Assembly: GCA_001599975.1 (NCBI GenBank)
Contig: BCIO01000002.1
Location: forward strand, 4,479,989-4,543,988
DNA length: 64,000 bases
Source: Cystobasidiopsis lactophilus
Lineage: Eukaryota > Basidiomycota > Agaricostilbomycetes > Agaricostilbales > Chionosphaeraceae
Direction of reading: 5' to 3'
The notes under the pieces are model-generated. The model did not search any database. It saw only the letters and a list, made by a program, of their open reading frames with translations, and had not been told where the DNA came from. Shown piece by piece: positions 31,901-43,449 of this stretch. Position 1 is the stretch's first letter. The number at the start of each line of letters is the position of its first letter. Position numbers and translations under genes: made by a program.

Positions 31901-33830
31901 ATGCCACCAGGAACGCTAAAGGGAAGATTGAAATCTGCCTTGGCCATCGAGGCTAATGCTTCGTCGAGAACAGCTGCATCACCGAAGGGCTTCCCAATGA
32001 ATGCCGCTGCCGCCGCTTTGGCGCGGACCGTCATGGGCGCCATTCCTCCGTAACAAAACGAAGCCTCGAGGACCATGTTGTTGGCGTCAAGCAAAACACG
32101 CATGCCACATGTGACGACTGAGCAACAGGAGCTTGAGTACACCGTTTGGGATGAGAAGGCAAACCACTCACTTGCTATGTCGTCGTCTTTGCGCTTTGCT
32201 TGCTTGAAGGCCCGGATGTACTGCTTTTGCCCATCTTGAGGCTGAAAAATGGGGATTTCGATGGCCTTGACAACAGCGTCGACAGGCAGCGAGGTCTTGC
32301 GGTATGCTTTGAAGAAGTCCTCGATCGGCAAGACTTCTTCCCCTCGCTCCGCTGAGACGGCGATGGCCCGAGCTTTTGATGCCATCAGGATGGGGTTGGC
32401 GTCCGAAATTGGCGAGGCCGTGACGAGATTGCCGGAAAGAGACGCCACATTTCTGATTTGCTTGCCCGCGAAGTACCGCAGCTGGTGGCTCAAAGCGTCC
32501 AAAGCATCTGCACTGGGCCCAATCTCGGCAAACAACTCCGCGCATGTGTCCTCCAACGCGGTCAAGGGGGCGTTGCCACCGACAGATAGGAAAGGCCGGT
32601 CTGGGGTTGGCCGCTCGATTTGCTGAAGCTCCGCGATGCCGCCCACAAAGACGCAAATGTTGTAGGGCGCATTCTTGAACTTCATCTCGATCTGGGTTTC
32701 CGTGCTTCCGGAAACAAGCTTGGCCTCTGGCACTGTCTGCTTGATCTTCAGCAGCTGCTCCAGAGTCGTCGGGCGAAGCCAGAGCCGCTCCGAGTTTCCA
32801 AATGCCAAAGGTGCGAGCTCTTGCTTGGACAGGGCAGATGGGAAGATGAGCTATAGTGTCAGGTGATCTTTAACAAGACTGGGGAAAAAAATGAAGAGCC
32901 AGGGACCAACTTCAGTGGAAGGCTGGTAAGGCTTGAAAGCGAATATTGGGTGGACAGGCAGCTTGATGCGTTCCTCTTTGAGGTCCTTCGCTGATCCGTT
33001 CATCTGGCAGCAGTCGTCTCTTCCGCAGCCCTTGCCGTTGGTTGGAGCTGGTCCGCATCCGGGCTTGGGCAGGTGGGAAGTGAACGCCTCGATCGGATGG
33101 TCGCTTTTCGAGGCCACGTCGTAGTAATCCGCAACGAACGTCTTTGCCGCATCCAAAATAGGCTTGTAGCCAGTGCACCGGCAGAGATTGCCGTCGAAAA
33201 TGCCTTTGAGCTCGATGTCCTCTGGCGTCAACCTCTTGCCTTCGTACGCCGCTTCCCGGAGCATGCAGTACATGGACATGACGATGCCGGGCGTGCAAAA
33301 GCCGCACTGACTGCCGTGCAGGTCGGCCATTCTGCTTTGAATCGGGTGAGGGTTCTTGGAATTGCCGATGCCCTCGACGGTGATGACATGCGCGCCGTCG
33401 ACCAATGCCAAAGGTGCCAAGCACGCGTTCACCGCCAGATGTCGGACCTTTCCGTCAGAACCTTTCACTTGCAGGCAGACCGTGCAGGCTCCGCAACCTC
33501 CTTCGCCACATCCCAGCTGGAGAAGTGAGGAATGAGCTTGGGTAGCACCAGCAGAGCCGCAAGGTCTACCTTTGTTCCTGTCAGTCCCGGTTGACTTCGA
33601 AGCTAATGAAACATCGCTTCAGGAGCTAATAACGACCGCATAAGAGAGGTGCTGCAAACCCAATCTAGCAAGGTCGCTCTTGGATCGACACTACTGGCGT
33701 CCAGCTCGACCCGGCTGCCATTGACGTAGAACACCAGAGTGGAGGACCAATCCTTGATTAAGCCTTGCAAGTAGGCAGGGCTGGCAGTCGTGCTGGGCTC
33801 CGCTGGCCGGTTGGAGTCCAACTTGGACAT
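28976..33830 (-). CDS. XDH: xanthine dehydrogenase (molybdopterin enzyme)
   Basis: Thirteen exons: 33830-33660, 33602-33570, 33516-32911, 32850-32172, 32117-31431, 31373-31240, 31187-31099, 31042-30973, 30918-30162, 30110-29727, 29673-29625, 29574-29359 and 29300-28976; 1,399 aa, typical length. It oxidises hypoxanthine and xanthine to urate. Domains in order: two 2Fe-2S clusters (LGCGEGGCGACTV; QCGFCTPG; LCRCTGYKP), FAD domain (SGSTETQIEMKFKN; RNVASLSGNLVTASPISD), and Mo-cofactor domain (GGGFGGKETRS, AFRGFGGPQG, GGTEMGQGLNTK, VGEPPLFLG). The residues equivalent to the bovine active-site Glu802, Arg880 and Glu1261 are kept. No PTS1 (ends FVYI). It needs a terminal sulfido ligand on Mo, supplied by the divergent neighbour. 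A GATAAG element sits directly before the start codon, as expected for nitrogen control. Confidence 0.97.
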
Positions 33831-34082
33831 GATAAGCTGAAAGAGGCGTCAGGCCTTTACGCTATTCAATGGGTCTTCGGATTCGGATGTCTTCAAGCAC
33901 CAGGTCAACAGCTAAAGTGAGAGCTCTTCAGATTGAGCCAGAGAGCCTCGACGAATGGGATCAAGCGCATTCGTCGCCGCATGTGGTTGCTGACGTAAGC
34001 TCCGGGCCGGCTCCCCTTCGAGCACAAGACACCTCTCGCACTCGCACGGCCACCTGCTGCTCCCTTGCAGCTTGTTACGAAG
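33831..34082. promoter_or_regulatory. bidirectional promoter, XDH / Mo-cofactor sulfurase
   Basis: 252 bp separate the two start codons. TGATAAG (HGATAR, GATA-factor site on the plus strand) overlaps the XDH start boundary (GATAAG at 33831-33836), and a CRE-like TGACGTAA lies at 33991-33998. In other fungi the enzyme genes for purine use are controlled by GATA factors; here this is inference from the motif only. Confidence 0.55.
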
Positions 34083-36553
34083 ATGCCTGAGAGCCCAGCT
34101 ATCTATCCCGATGAAGCGGCCATCGAGAATATCAGGCGATCCGAGGTGCCGGCTCTGCACCCCGCCACGGTGTTTTTGGACTTTGCTGCAGCGCCGCCAG
34201 CGCTCCTCAGTAGCGTGTTGGCCTTTCAAAAGGATTTGACATTGAATCTGTACGGCAACCCGCACTCTCAAAACCCCAGCAGCAGCAAGACGAGCATGCG
34301 CATTGACGCATGCCGAACACGGGTCATGCTGGAGCTATTTGGCCTGGAGAAGAAGGATCTGGTGGACTGGGACTTGGTCTTCACGTCTGGTTCAACAGCT
34401 GCAGCCCGGATCGTGGCGGATTGCTTCCCGTGGACCTCTGCAGCCCGCTTCCTGTACCTTCTTCAATCTCACACTTCGGCGAGTGTCCTTCTTAAGATCG
34501 GATCTTCATCGTTCACCATGCTCATTCTTTTGCTAGGTTGTCGGAGTTCGCGGCTCGGCGCTGGCGGCGGGCGCCAACGTTGAAGTGCATTCGTTCGCCG
34601 AAATGCTCGAGCTCGCAGAGTCGCCTGGCCATTACGATAAGGAGCTCTGGGCCTATCCACTCCAATGCAACGCCACTGGGACCCGATATCCTTTCTCTCT
34701 CTGCCGAACCTTGAAGAGGTCAAGCCCGAACCGCTTCGTGTTGATGGACGCCGCGGCCTATCTGGCCACCACGCCTATTTATCTCTCTGCTGTTCCACCG
34801 GAAGAAAGGCCCGACTTCATCATCGCCTCTTTTTACAAGACCTTCGGCTATCCTACTGGTCTTGGCTGTCTTCTCGTCAAGAAAGCGAGTGCCGCACAGC
34901 TTCAAAGAAAAGGCTACTTCGGAGGCGGCACGATCGACACAATGTTCACCCAATCGCCTTTTCAGGTTACGCCTGCCGCCTCGATAACGTCGGCTGACCC
35001 TCTTCACCGCCGCTTCGAGGAAGGAACTCTGCCCTTTCTCGACATCATTGCCTTAGAGTGCGCCATGACGGTTTTTCGAAACCTATTTGGGTCTTTGGAG
35101 ACGGTTGGAAGCCATGTGCTGCATATCAGGAAGGCAGCAGCCGACAAGATGCAGGCAATGAAGCACGCCAACGGCCGGCCGCTTTGCAGGATATACGGGG
35201 GCGGCCCTTTGACCTCTGAAGGGTCTGCCATTGCGTTCACCTTGCTGGATTACAACGGGGACCCCGCCGGACACGTCGAAGTGGAAAAGATGGCGGCGGT
35301 TCAGGACATTCACTTGAGAGCAGGGGGCTTATGTGCGGTCGGGGCAGTCGCCAGCAGCTTGGGTCTCTCGGACAAAGATCTGGCGAAGCAAGGGAAGTTC
35401 TGCTGGTCGGAAGGGGAGTTCATCGAAACAGAGGATGGCCGCTCTCTTCCCACCGGTCTGACCCGCATCTCGTTCGGAGCTCTCTCGACCCTCAGCGATG
35501 TTGATCGCTTCATTGCCTTTTTGGACAAATTTTTCGTCGTTTCTTGTCCACCGCCCTCGCCTTCTCGCCTTATAGGCTTTCCTCAAGCGGAGTTTGTTAT
35601 CTCTGACCTCTGTATTTGTGAGCTTCCTGGGCGTTGTTGGCCTTCACCCGCTCATATTCTTTTGCAGATCCAATCAAATCGTGTGGGGTCGTGCATGTGG
35701 CAGAGTCTGCACTGTCTCAGCAAGGCCTTCGCTACGACCGCGAATGGATGATTTTGGACGCCTCGAATCATCGCGCCCTGACCCAGAAGACTCACCCTAG
35801 ACTGGCCTGCATTAAGCCATCATTGAATGCCGCCAATGACGTCCTGACCATCTCCGTTCCGGGCTTCGAATTGTTTGAAGTGCCCCTCTCCTCCCCTGGC
35901 CAGTCACTTCCAACGGACGCCTCCGTTTGCCAGGCACCGGTTCTCAGCCACCCCTGCTCTTCAGCTCCTTTGGATGACGCTCTTTCGTCTTTCCTAGGCA
36001 TCACTTGTGCTCTTCACCGGCTGGATACCACCGCCTCGCGGCATTCGCACTTCAACTCAGCGAGCTCTGCTTCTGCGCCAATCCGACTTTCGAACGAGTC
36101 AGCTTTTCTTCTGCTGAACGAGGCCAGCGTCAAACGAGTCAACGACTGGTGTATGGAAGAGAGCGCTGTATCGGTGTTGAGCGAGGTCTTTCGTGCCAAC
36201 ATTGTGGTTGCGCCGACCGAGAACGAGCTCGTCGACGACTTAGCTTTCGTGGAAGATACCTGGCAGACCGTTGTGCGTTGCGAATCCCACAACTTTGATC
36301 TGATAGCTGAATGTGATCACAGAGGATCGGCAGCCAGACTTTCAAAATTTTGGCGGGCTGTAGACGATGCCAGATGGTGAATGTCGATCAAGTCACAGCT
36401 CAGCGTCGAAAGCAGCCACTGGGTGTGTTGGGACAAAAGCGACGGGGCGCGGGCGGTACCGTTCTCTTCGGGGTGCATCTCGGGCACAAGGCGACTCTGT
36501 CTGCTGAGCCGTACACTCTGCGCGTGGGAGATCCAATAGAAATCCTAGATTAA
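34083..36553 (+). CDS. molybdenum cofactor sulfurase (MOCOS/HxB type)
   Basis: Four exons: 34083-34484, 34537-35617, 35668-36272 and 36323-36553; 772 aa. The N-terminal NifS-like domain takes sulfur from cysteine: TVFLDFAAAPP, NPHSQNPSS, FTSGSTAAARIV, PLQCNATGTRYP, and the PLP lysine in SFYKTFGYPTGLG. The RTGCFCNPG-like block reads RAGGLCAVGAV, with one cysteine kept; which Cys carries the persulfide should be checked. The C-terminal MOSC domain binds Moco and begins at YPIKSCGVV, ending with CRRCQMVNVDQ and GVHLGH. The product transfers sulfur to the Mo of xanthine dehydrogenase and related hydroxylases. The first intron uses an unusual donor (GTCCTT). Adjacent divergent XDH is its client. 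Confidence 0.93.
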
Positions 36554-36741
36554 CAGAGTTCGGCTTCACTCTATGCTACTGTATTTTATAATGAAATATG
36601 TATTGTATGAAGAAATAGTGCTAAACAAGATGACAGGATATATCTGAGGGTCCAATTTAAGTCCCTTGGTCAGAAGTCCCAGTCTAGGGTGCTGTAGACT
36701 CACAACACATGATGCGTGAGTTGTAGTGATAATCGTTCCAT

Positions 36742-39700
36742 CTAGGGCAGCGGTCCATCGCCCCAATTCCTTGAAGCCACGAACAGAGTTTGCTTCAGGT
36801 CGGCTAGCCGTGATTGCCCCTTGGTCTGTTCCATATGTTGAGAACAGCCTTTGCATCTAGAAACGAATACAACGCACCTGCCACTCATCCAGGGCTGATG
36901 CGCCCAAAAGTCCTTCCTTCTTGGCGATGATCTAAGCGAAGAGCATTAGCGGAGGTCTCGGCATCGTCGATGTGTGCTCACATCCGAGTCACCTAGGCCA
37001 GTAATGGCGACGACTGTTTGACACTACTTTGAGCACTTTTGCAGAAATTTAACGCGCCGCACTCACTGTAGGCGGGCCGAAGTCCAAGCTCTTGCTCTAC
37101 CAATCGCATTTGCCCTGCCGCCGTCTGCAAGCTGGATGTGAGCAAAGCCCCGAGGCAGGCAATGACTGCTACTCACGACCCCGTCCATGCGTGGCATGGA
37201 AATATCAGCTGATGTCGGTCGTCAGCTTCGCCACAGAGGAGCAGACCTGAGGAGGAAGCTCACTCCAAACAACATGCGGACGGAAGGTCTTGAACTTTTC
37301 GACAGCTTGAACACCATCTTCGGCCTCGTCGTATTCGAGCTTGAGCCGCTTGACAGTCTGAACGAAGATCATCCGCGAGACCCGGTTGTCCTCCACCAGC
37401 AGCACCCGGAGATGAGGGTTTATAGTTGGCGGCAGTGCGTCCTTCAGAGCTTGAGCCGAGAAGGAATTGAACTCGCTGGTGCTAGTCATAGACGGGCTGG
37501 AGTTGATGAGACGAGGAGACTGCGGAGAAGATGTGCCAGAAGCCGGTTTAGGCCGCTGAAAACTAGGAAGGGAGACGACATTGCGGTTGAGTCGAGGGGT
37601 CGTGAGAAAGGAGGGGGGTGAATCGGCTCGACGCTCGTAGGGCAAGACCACCTCGAATTGAGACCCCACGTCCGCCTGGCTTGAAACAACAATCTCGCCG
37701 CCCATGCGGCCGACCAAGCTCTTCGTGATGAACAGGCCAAGGCCAGCTCCTTGAGAGAACGAATCTGCTTGAAAGAAAGGGCTGAATAATCGCTTCTGAA
37801 CTTCGGGCGACATGCCGCGCCCCGTGTCTTCAATGCGGACCGATATCTTTCCCAAACCATCTGTTTCAGTGAGACGCAACGTCACCGTCACCGTCCCTTT
37901 GCAGGTGTATTTGAAGGCGTTCTGGGCGAGCCTCGCTCGTTAGCCTGGGTTCCATCCAAGGTCGCCAAAACTCACAGTGAGAAGGTTGTAGACAATCCTA
38001 GGACGAAAAAGTAAGACAATTGTGCACGACAGAAGAACGCGAAAAAGACATACCGTTGGAATCCAGCAGCGTCCAAAAAGACGAGGAAGTCCTCTTCAGG
38101 TCGTTCTTCTCGGATGAAGACGAGATTGATAAGATCGCTCTGGGAGCTTCTGCTCTCGACCCGTTCTCTGACAGACCGCTCGAAGCAAGTCCTTGCAGAT
38201 GCCTCCACCAGATGAAGCAGGTTTCGCTGCGACTGATGGCGGCGGTCGCGGTCCAGAGTGCTAGGTGCGTCGGCCTTTGCTAGTTTGCCGAAGTCCAGCA
38301 CATCCGACATGATGTCAAGCAGAGCTTGGCCACAAGAATGAGCCGCACTATGGCCATGGAACTCAGCGAGATCAGTCGTTGGGCAACAAGAGGACCCACC
38401 TGAGCATTGACGGTATTTCATGCACATCGCCGCTGTCCAAAGACTCTTTCATGCAGTCCAGCTCGCAAATGATGCCGTGCAAAGGCGTGCGCAGCTCATG
38501 GCTGACCCTAGAAAGGAAGAAGGTCTTCGCATTATCGCTCTCTATGAGGCGCTCGCGGAGGACAAAAGCCTGCACGATCGCCCCTATATCGGTGGCGAAA
38601 GAGCGATCGGCGTGGGTGAAGACCCGTTCCTTGTTCGTAGCGACCAGAACGAGTAGGTGTGGCTGGCTCGAGCAGTAAAGCGGGATGGCGATGTGCGCTC
38701 TGCTGGCTTTAGGCAGCAGGAACTCAAGATCCGACGCTGATTCGTGGTTGCCTGTTTGTCCACTTGTGGAGTAGGACTGCAGAAAGTCGCCGAGCAGGAC
38801 CGAGTGCGGATTTTGCAAGCCAGTCGAATCGAAATGAAACCCGGCTTCGCAGTCGGAGGCGATGATCGCAAGGTCGCCCGCTTTCAATGGCCGGTCATCA
38901 AAAGGTGTGGAATGGCGGCTGTCTGCTGGAGACGAAGCCTTGCGGCTGTTGTCCTGCTGAGGCGCCGAAGACTCTCCGCCATGGCCGTCGAAAGTGGGTG
39001 ACACACTGAAGGTGTTTCTTGAGGTGCGAAAAATGGAGCTAATGTCGATGATCGCGGCAGCCTCGGCGTCGACCAGATCCCGGATTCGTGAGCAGGCCAT
39101 TTGGCATAAAAGCGTGGAGCCGCTGGCGATTGAGCCATCTACTGAAGAAGGCCGAGCCGGCCTTCTGGACGGCTGAACCAGAGCGTCATTGAGGAATTGG
39201 TTGGCCGACTGTCTCAGTTCCAGCTCTTTTTGCCGCTCCTCTTGCACCCGAATGCTGGACATTTCCCCCTTCAAGACCGCCGCCAAACCTGATAGCATAG
39301 TCTTGCCTCTTGCGTCCAAAAAAGGCAGCGGGTCGGTCAAAGAGATCAAAGACAGGACCCCGGTTGTGATCGGAGGGTGCCTGCCGGTCGTTTCGGTGGC
39401 CTCGTCGCCCAACGGATCCACTTCAATAGCGATTGGCATCCCGATGTAGCTGACAATTCCACCAGCGCTCTGGCAGTTCGGGTTGCCAAGGAAGCGCCAG
39501 TCGCTCTGGACCTCGCGAATGACGAGCGGTTCGCCGTCTTTCCTGAGCAACGAATGCGAACACATTCCGGAGTCCATCAAAAGCGATGTTCCAGCTAATC
39601 GTAATCACAGCACCCTATCAGCGATGCGGGACAGAGGGCTGGAGTGGCCACTCACGCTCCATCGGAAATTCTCCACGGACAGCGTACACGACTTGGTTCG

Positions 39701-40139
39701 TCGAGCTGAAAAATGAGAGAGTAACAACGCAATTGAAATGAGCGAACGCCATGTCGGCACAGCGGTTGATCGCTTCCTGTTGCCGTGGGCCAAGGAAGTC
39801 GCCGTACTCCGCTTTGAGTTTCGTCCGCTGCTCCTCCATGTCGGCCCTGGGCGGCGGGAGGTACCCGTGCATCAAGTAATGCTCAGAGACTCGCTGGGCC
39901 ACTGCTGTATCGATCACCAAGCTGTCGTAAATTGCTTTCGTAGGCGCTGGAGGCCTGCCAGATGATGATGCAGCGTTTGAATCCGCCAGCTCTTCCAAAG
40001 GTACAGGAGGCGCCGGCGTGGCTTGCCCTTCAAAGTCGCCGCTTTGGTATCGCTGCAAAAAAGCCTGCCATGCTTCGATGCTGGCCAGGGTGGAAGGAGA
40101 GGAGCGCCGCCTGGCTGACTTTTTGGAGGGTGACAGCAT
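36742..40139 (-). CDS. GAF-domain hybrid histidine kinase
   Basis: Ten exons: 40139-39656, 39594-38400, 38347-38054, 37997-37976, 37921-37264, 37208-37177, 37124-37067, 37013-36982, 36931-36878 and 36819-36742; 968 aa. Order: Ser-rich N terminus, a GAF region (about 110-320), a long linker, H-box FLSRVSHELRTPLHGI (phospho-His), N-box YNLLTNAFKYT, G1 EDTGRGMS, F-box FSPFFQAD, G2 GAGLGLFITKS, then a receiver starting LRVLLVEDN with phospho-Asp in WTDISMPRMDG. Signals pass to an Hpt protein and the HOG or Skn7 branches. The last receiver strand reads SALDEWQGQS, without the usual Lys-Pro. The end is modelled with a final exon giving GQSRLADLKQTL; otherwise translation stops at 36857. Ends 188 bp from the convergent sulfurase. 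Confidence 0.88.
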
Positions 40140-40715
40140 CTTTTGCGACGCTGTGTTGGGCCTGCACGTCCTTCGGGTCGGCGTCTAAGTCTATACACTA
40201 TCTGACACCATGTTCAGAGAGCGAGAGCAGCGCTTTCGCCACTGCGAATCGTCGTTGTCGTCCAAAGCTCTTGGAAAGCCGCGATCGGCTTTTCGGCCTG
40301 AGTTGGCAGTGTTGGTGGGTGGCAAATTAATTTTCGGCCCTTGCCAGCCTTGACGCTCATACTGCCTCATGCTTGAGTGAAGCAGGGCCGCCATCGCAAG
40401 CTGCAAGTTGAAGCGTGGAAATCAGAAAATGTCACGGACTTGTGACCAACCTTGGGGCTGGCACAAGAACAGGCCATCCCTGAGCGCTCCGCACGTGTCT
40501 TTCGGCTCTAATCCCGGTGCCCGGTGGCGTGCGCTCCATTTCTCTTTCTCGCGCCTTGGTGTGATGCATCCACACATGTTGAAGTAGTCGCCTAGGCGTA
40601 TAAAACGGTGCTGTCACTGGAAAAAAAGGTTGTGCGACCTTCGGCAGCTCGAGCAAGAATGACGGCACTGATGCTTCTCCCAGCTTGACCGACCTCTGCT
40701 CTCGCCGTTTCCTCT
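40140..40715. other. divergent promoter region, no gene seen
   Basis: 575 bases between two divergent starts; presumed promoters of the kinase and the LtrA-like gene. No clear element beyond ordinary sequence. Confidence 0.45.
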
Positions 40716-43355
40716 ATGTCGAAGCCTGCCAGCTTCAAGGGCGATGATACAAGTCGTCGACCCTCCAGCCGCAAATTGCAGAACTTCTTTCGAGATGAGG
40801 GCCGAAGCAAGCACCAAGACCAGCTGTTCGACCCCTTCTCCAGATTGACTCCAATTCTTTGCATGCCTTTACCCGACGACGGGGACCGATGGTATGCTGA
40901 TAACCAGCGACCCAGCTCCTATGTCGGTATGCTTGTCTGCTCGGAATCTCAGTTGAGAACCCGAGTCCTAATTTGGAACTCTCGGCCCAGGATTGTTCTA
41001 CGACCTGGTAAGACCCGAGGTCGAACTTCATTCAGTACTGATGAGGTACGAAAGGTCTTTGTGGGAGCTTTAACCACGTTTTCCGCTGTCTCCGAGATCA
41101 GTACGCCAAACGAAATCGGCACCTACCTGGTGCGCATTCTTTTCCTTCGTACCCCTTGCCTACTCTCAGGCCTTTGAACAGAGCTTTTTTGTGATCCTTT
41201 GGTCATTATGGGTGACCCAAACAAGCTATGATCTGCGCTATCAAGTGAAACTTTTCCTGCCACCCATTTTGGACTGCCCACTGACAAGGCGAGCAGGCGA
41301 ACGACCATGTACACCGCTTGTTCAAGCTCCTGCAAATGGTAGTTTTTGGCTATATAGCGTCAGCCAGTGGAGGATGGGACCCAGGCAACACATATGTCGA
41401 AGCCGACGCCAACTCGCTCAGTGGCGGCCAATACCTGGCGGCTCAAAGCTTCCGCACCGTCTCTATCGCCTACGCCTGCTCAAGACTTCTGTTGTGCTCT
41501 CAATACGCTATGCAGATTACACTGGCCCGCTGTGTTGGCCGCCGGATAACATCGCTGCTGCTTCTCTTCACTGCGAGCCTCGTCTCTGGCATCTTCGCTG
41601 CTGTTGCAGCTGCTCTCCGCTCCTCCGACCACAACCTCGCTAACCTCAAGATCGCTCTCCTTTACGTCGGACTGGGCATCCAAATGACGCTCATGTACAT
41701 CAACTCAACGGTCAAAGGAAACGATTCTATCCCGCTCGCTGGCTCGTATCTGTCGGAGCGAATGGCGGGGCTGACTCTGATCATCCTGTGAGCTTTGCCA
41801 CTGGTGGTGTTGCCAGTGCTTGCCTTAGCTGTCTTGTGTTCCACGAAAGTGGCGAGGGCTTCAGTATGTGCCAGCCACTTTGTCGGGCCTAACTCTGACG
41901 AGTGCACCAGTCTCTGTCCTTCGGACCTTCAATGGTGCCCTGAGCAATTTTAGCGTCAACGATGCGATTACTTACGTAAGTTGAAGCGGACAGTCACGCC
42001 CAGAGCTGAACCCAAAGCGCAGTCTTCTGTTGTTTGCTCGATTGCCATCTTGTACTCTCTCTGGATCTTCAACTTTGCCGGCTTTGACGTCGAACACTGG
42101 GTTGGCCGTCGACGAGCCATGATTTGGACAGCCCTTCACTTCCCTCTGTACTTCAGCTTCTTGTTGTTAATTGCAGCCATGGTCAACTGTATCAAGGCTT
42201 CCGCCTTCAGGTATTTGTTACTTCCACCTTTCGGAAGACTGCACCGTTGAGCATAGTACAGTTTTGTCGTGTTGGATATTGGGCACAAGACGAGCCTCAT
42301 ATTCGATAGCCTGAGCACGAACACGTATCCTCCCGCCGGCATCGACATAAAAACCTATGCACTGCAGCTCGACCGCCTTACGCTCTTTCCAGAGTGGTCT
42401 GACGAGCTCGTGCTGCTGAACTCGTCTTTCCACGATCCCAACTCAATGGGTGAGCCCGCTTCCTTTGCGTCCTTCCACCAGCCTCATCACTGTAATCAGA
42501 GGATGGCTTGATTGTTTCCTTGAAGTATTACGACCAAGTAGGTCCTCTTCTAGTCGGGAAAAAGTGTCCGCGCCTGACTGCTTCGGCCTGCAGGTCTTGA
42601 TCCAGGCGGCTTGTGAGTCTCACCTAATATTATGGAGCCGTGTGGCTGAAGCGACCTTAGCGCAATATGGACTGGACATTTCGCCCGAAATCTATGAAGA
42701 GTTTGTGACCGCATTAAACCAAAGCTCTGCTTTGGCTGCCACTCCGGCGGAACAAGCCGACGCTCAGGCAGAATGCATCACCAGCACTTACGACCTCTTG
42801 AACCACATGCTGAGCGATGTTTACTCTGGAACGTTATGGCTTTTTCCGGCCGCAGGCACCGCTTTGGTGACCGGCTCTCTCGCCCTCATTGTGCGCTACG
42901 ACCACCCAGGTATGTTGTCCTACAGCCTCTCCAAATTCCTCGTCTAAGTCTTTGTAATGACAGGCAACAAGCTTCGCATAGTAGAAGAGGTACAGCTTGT
43001 GGCTGGTCTCGCGCTTGGGGCTCTAGGTTTTCTTTGCGTAGGCGACAGCGCCATCGTGTTTGCTGCAGCCGACCCGCGCTTCCCTTCAAAGCCCGTTCAG
43101 ATCACCAACACCCCAGCGCCTATGATACGACTCGTTTACTCCGGGTGGGCACTCCCCACCGTTGCGATTTCCTATGTCACAATTTGGGGCTTGCAAATGG
43201 TGGGTCGTCACGAATCTTAGGCCAGGCTGTGACTCATCATTATAGTGCAGGTGCTTCTTCGCATGAAACGGAAAAAGCATCAGGGCTCTGTCGAAGTTTC
43301 CGGGGAGGATGGCAAGAGCCAAGGGAAGGAGCCAGAGGTAACGGCAACGGTATGA
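40716..43355 (+). CDS. LtrA-like multi-pass membrane protein
   Basis: Thirteen exons: 40716-40926, 40991-41007, 41055-41129, 41170-41244, 41297-41787, 41850-41863, 41911-41975, 42023-42210, 42262-42449, 42500-42537, 42594-42909, 42964-43199 and 43251-43355; 672 aa. The family signature of low-temperature-requirement A proteins is clear: GLFYDLVFVGALTTFSAV, then SFFVILWSLWVTQTSYDLRY and LTLIILGEGFS, with about ten hydrophobic helices and a basic C-terminal tail. The bacterial founder was found in cold growth of Listeria; fungal members are uncharacterised. Two exons are very short (17 nt holding LFYDL; 14 nt holding GEGF), and both carry signature residues, which supports them. The gene is convergent with the ABC transporter, 94 bp apart. 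Confidence 0.85.
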
Positions 43356-43449
43356 TCAAAGAACAGTCATGTTATATGTCTAGAACCCTTAGTATTACAT
43401 AGATGTGCAAGTACAGCCTCTAGATAGACAAGCAGAAAGGTTGTTGCCG

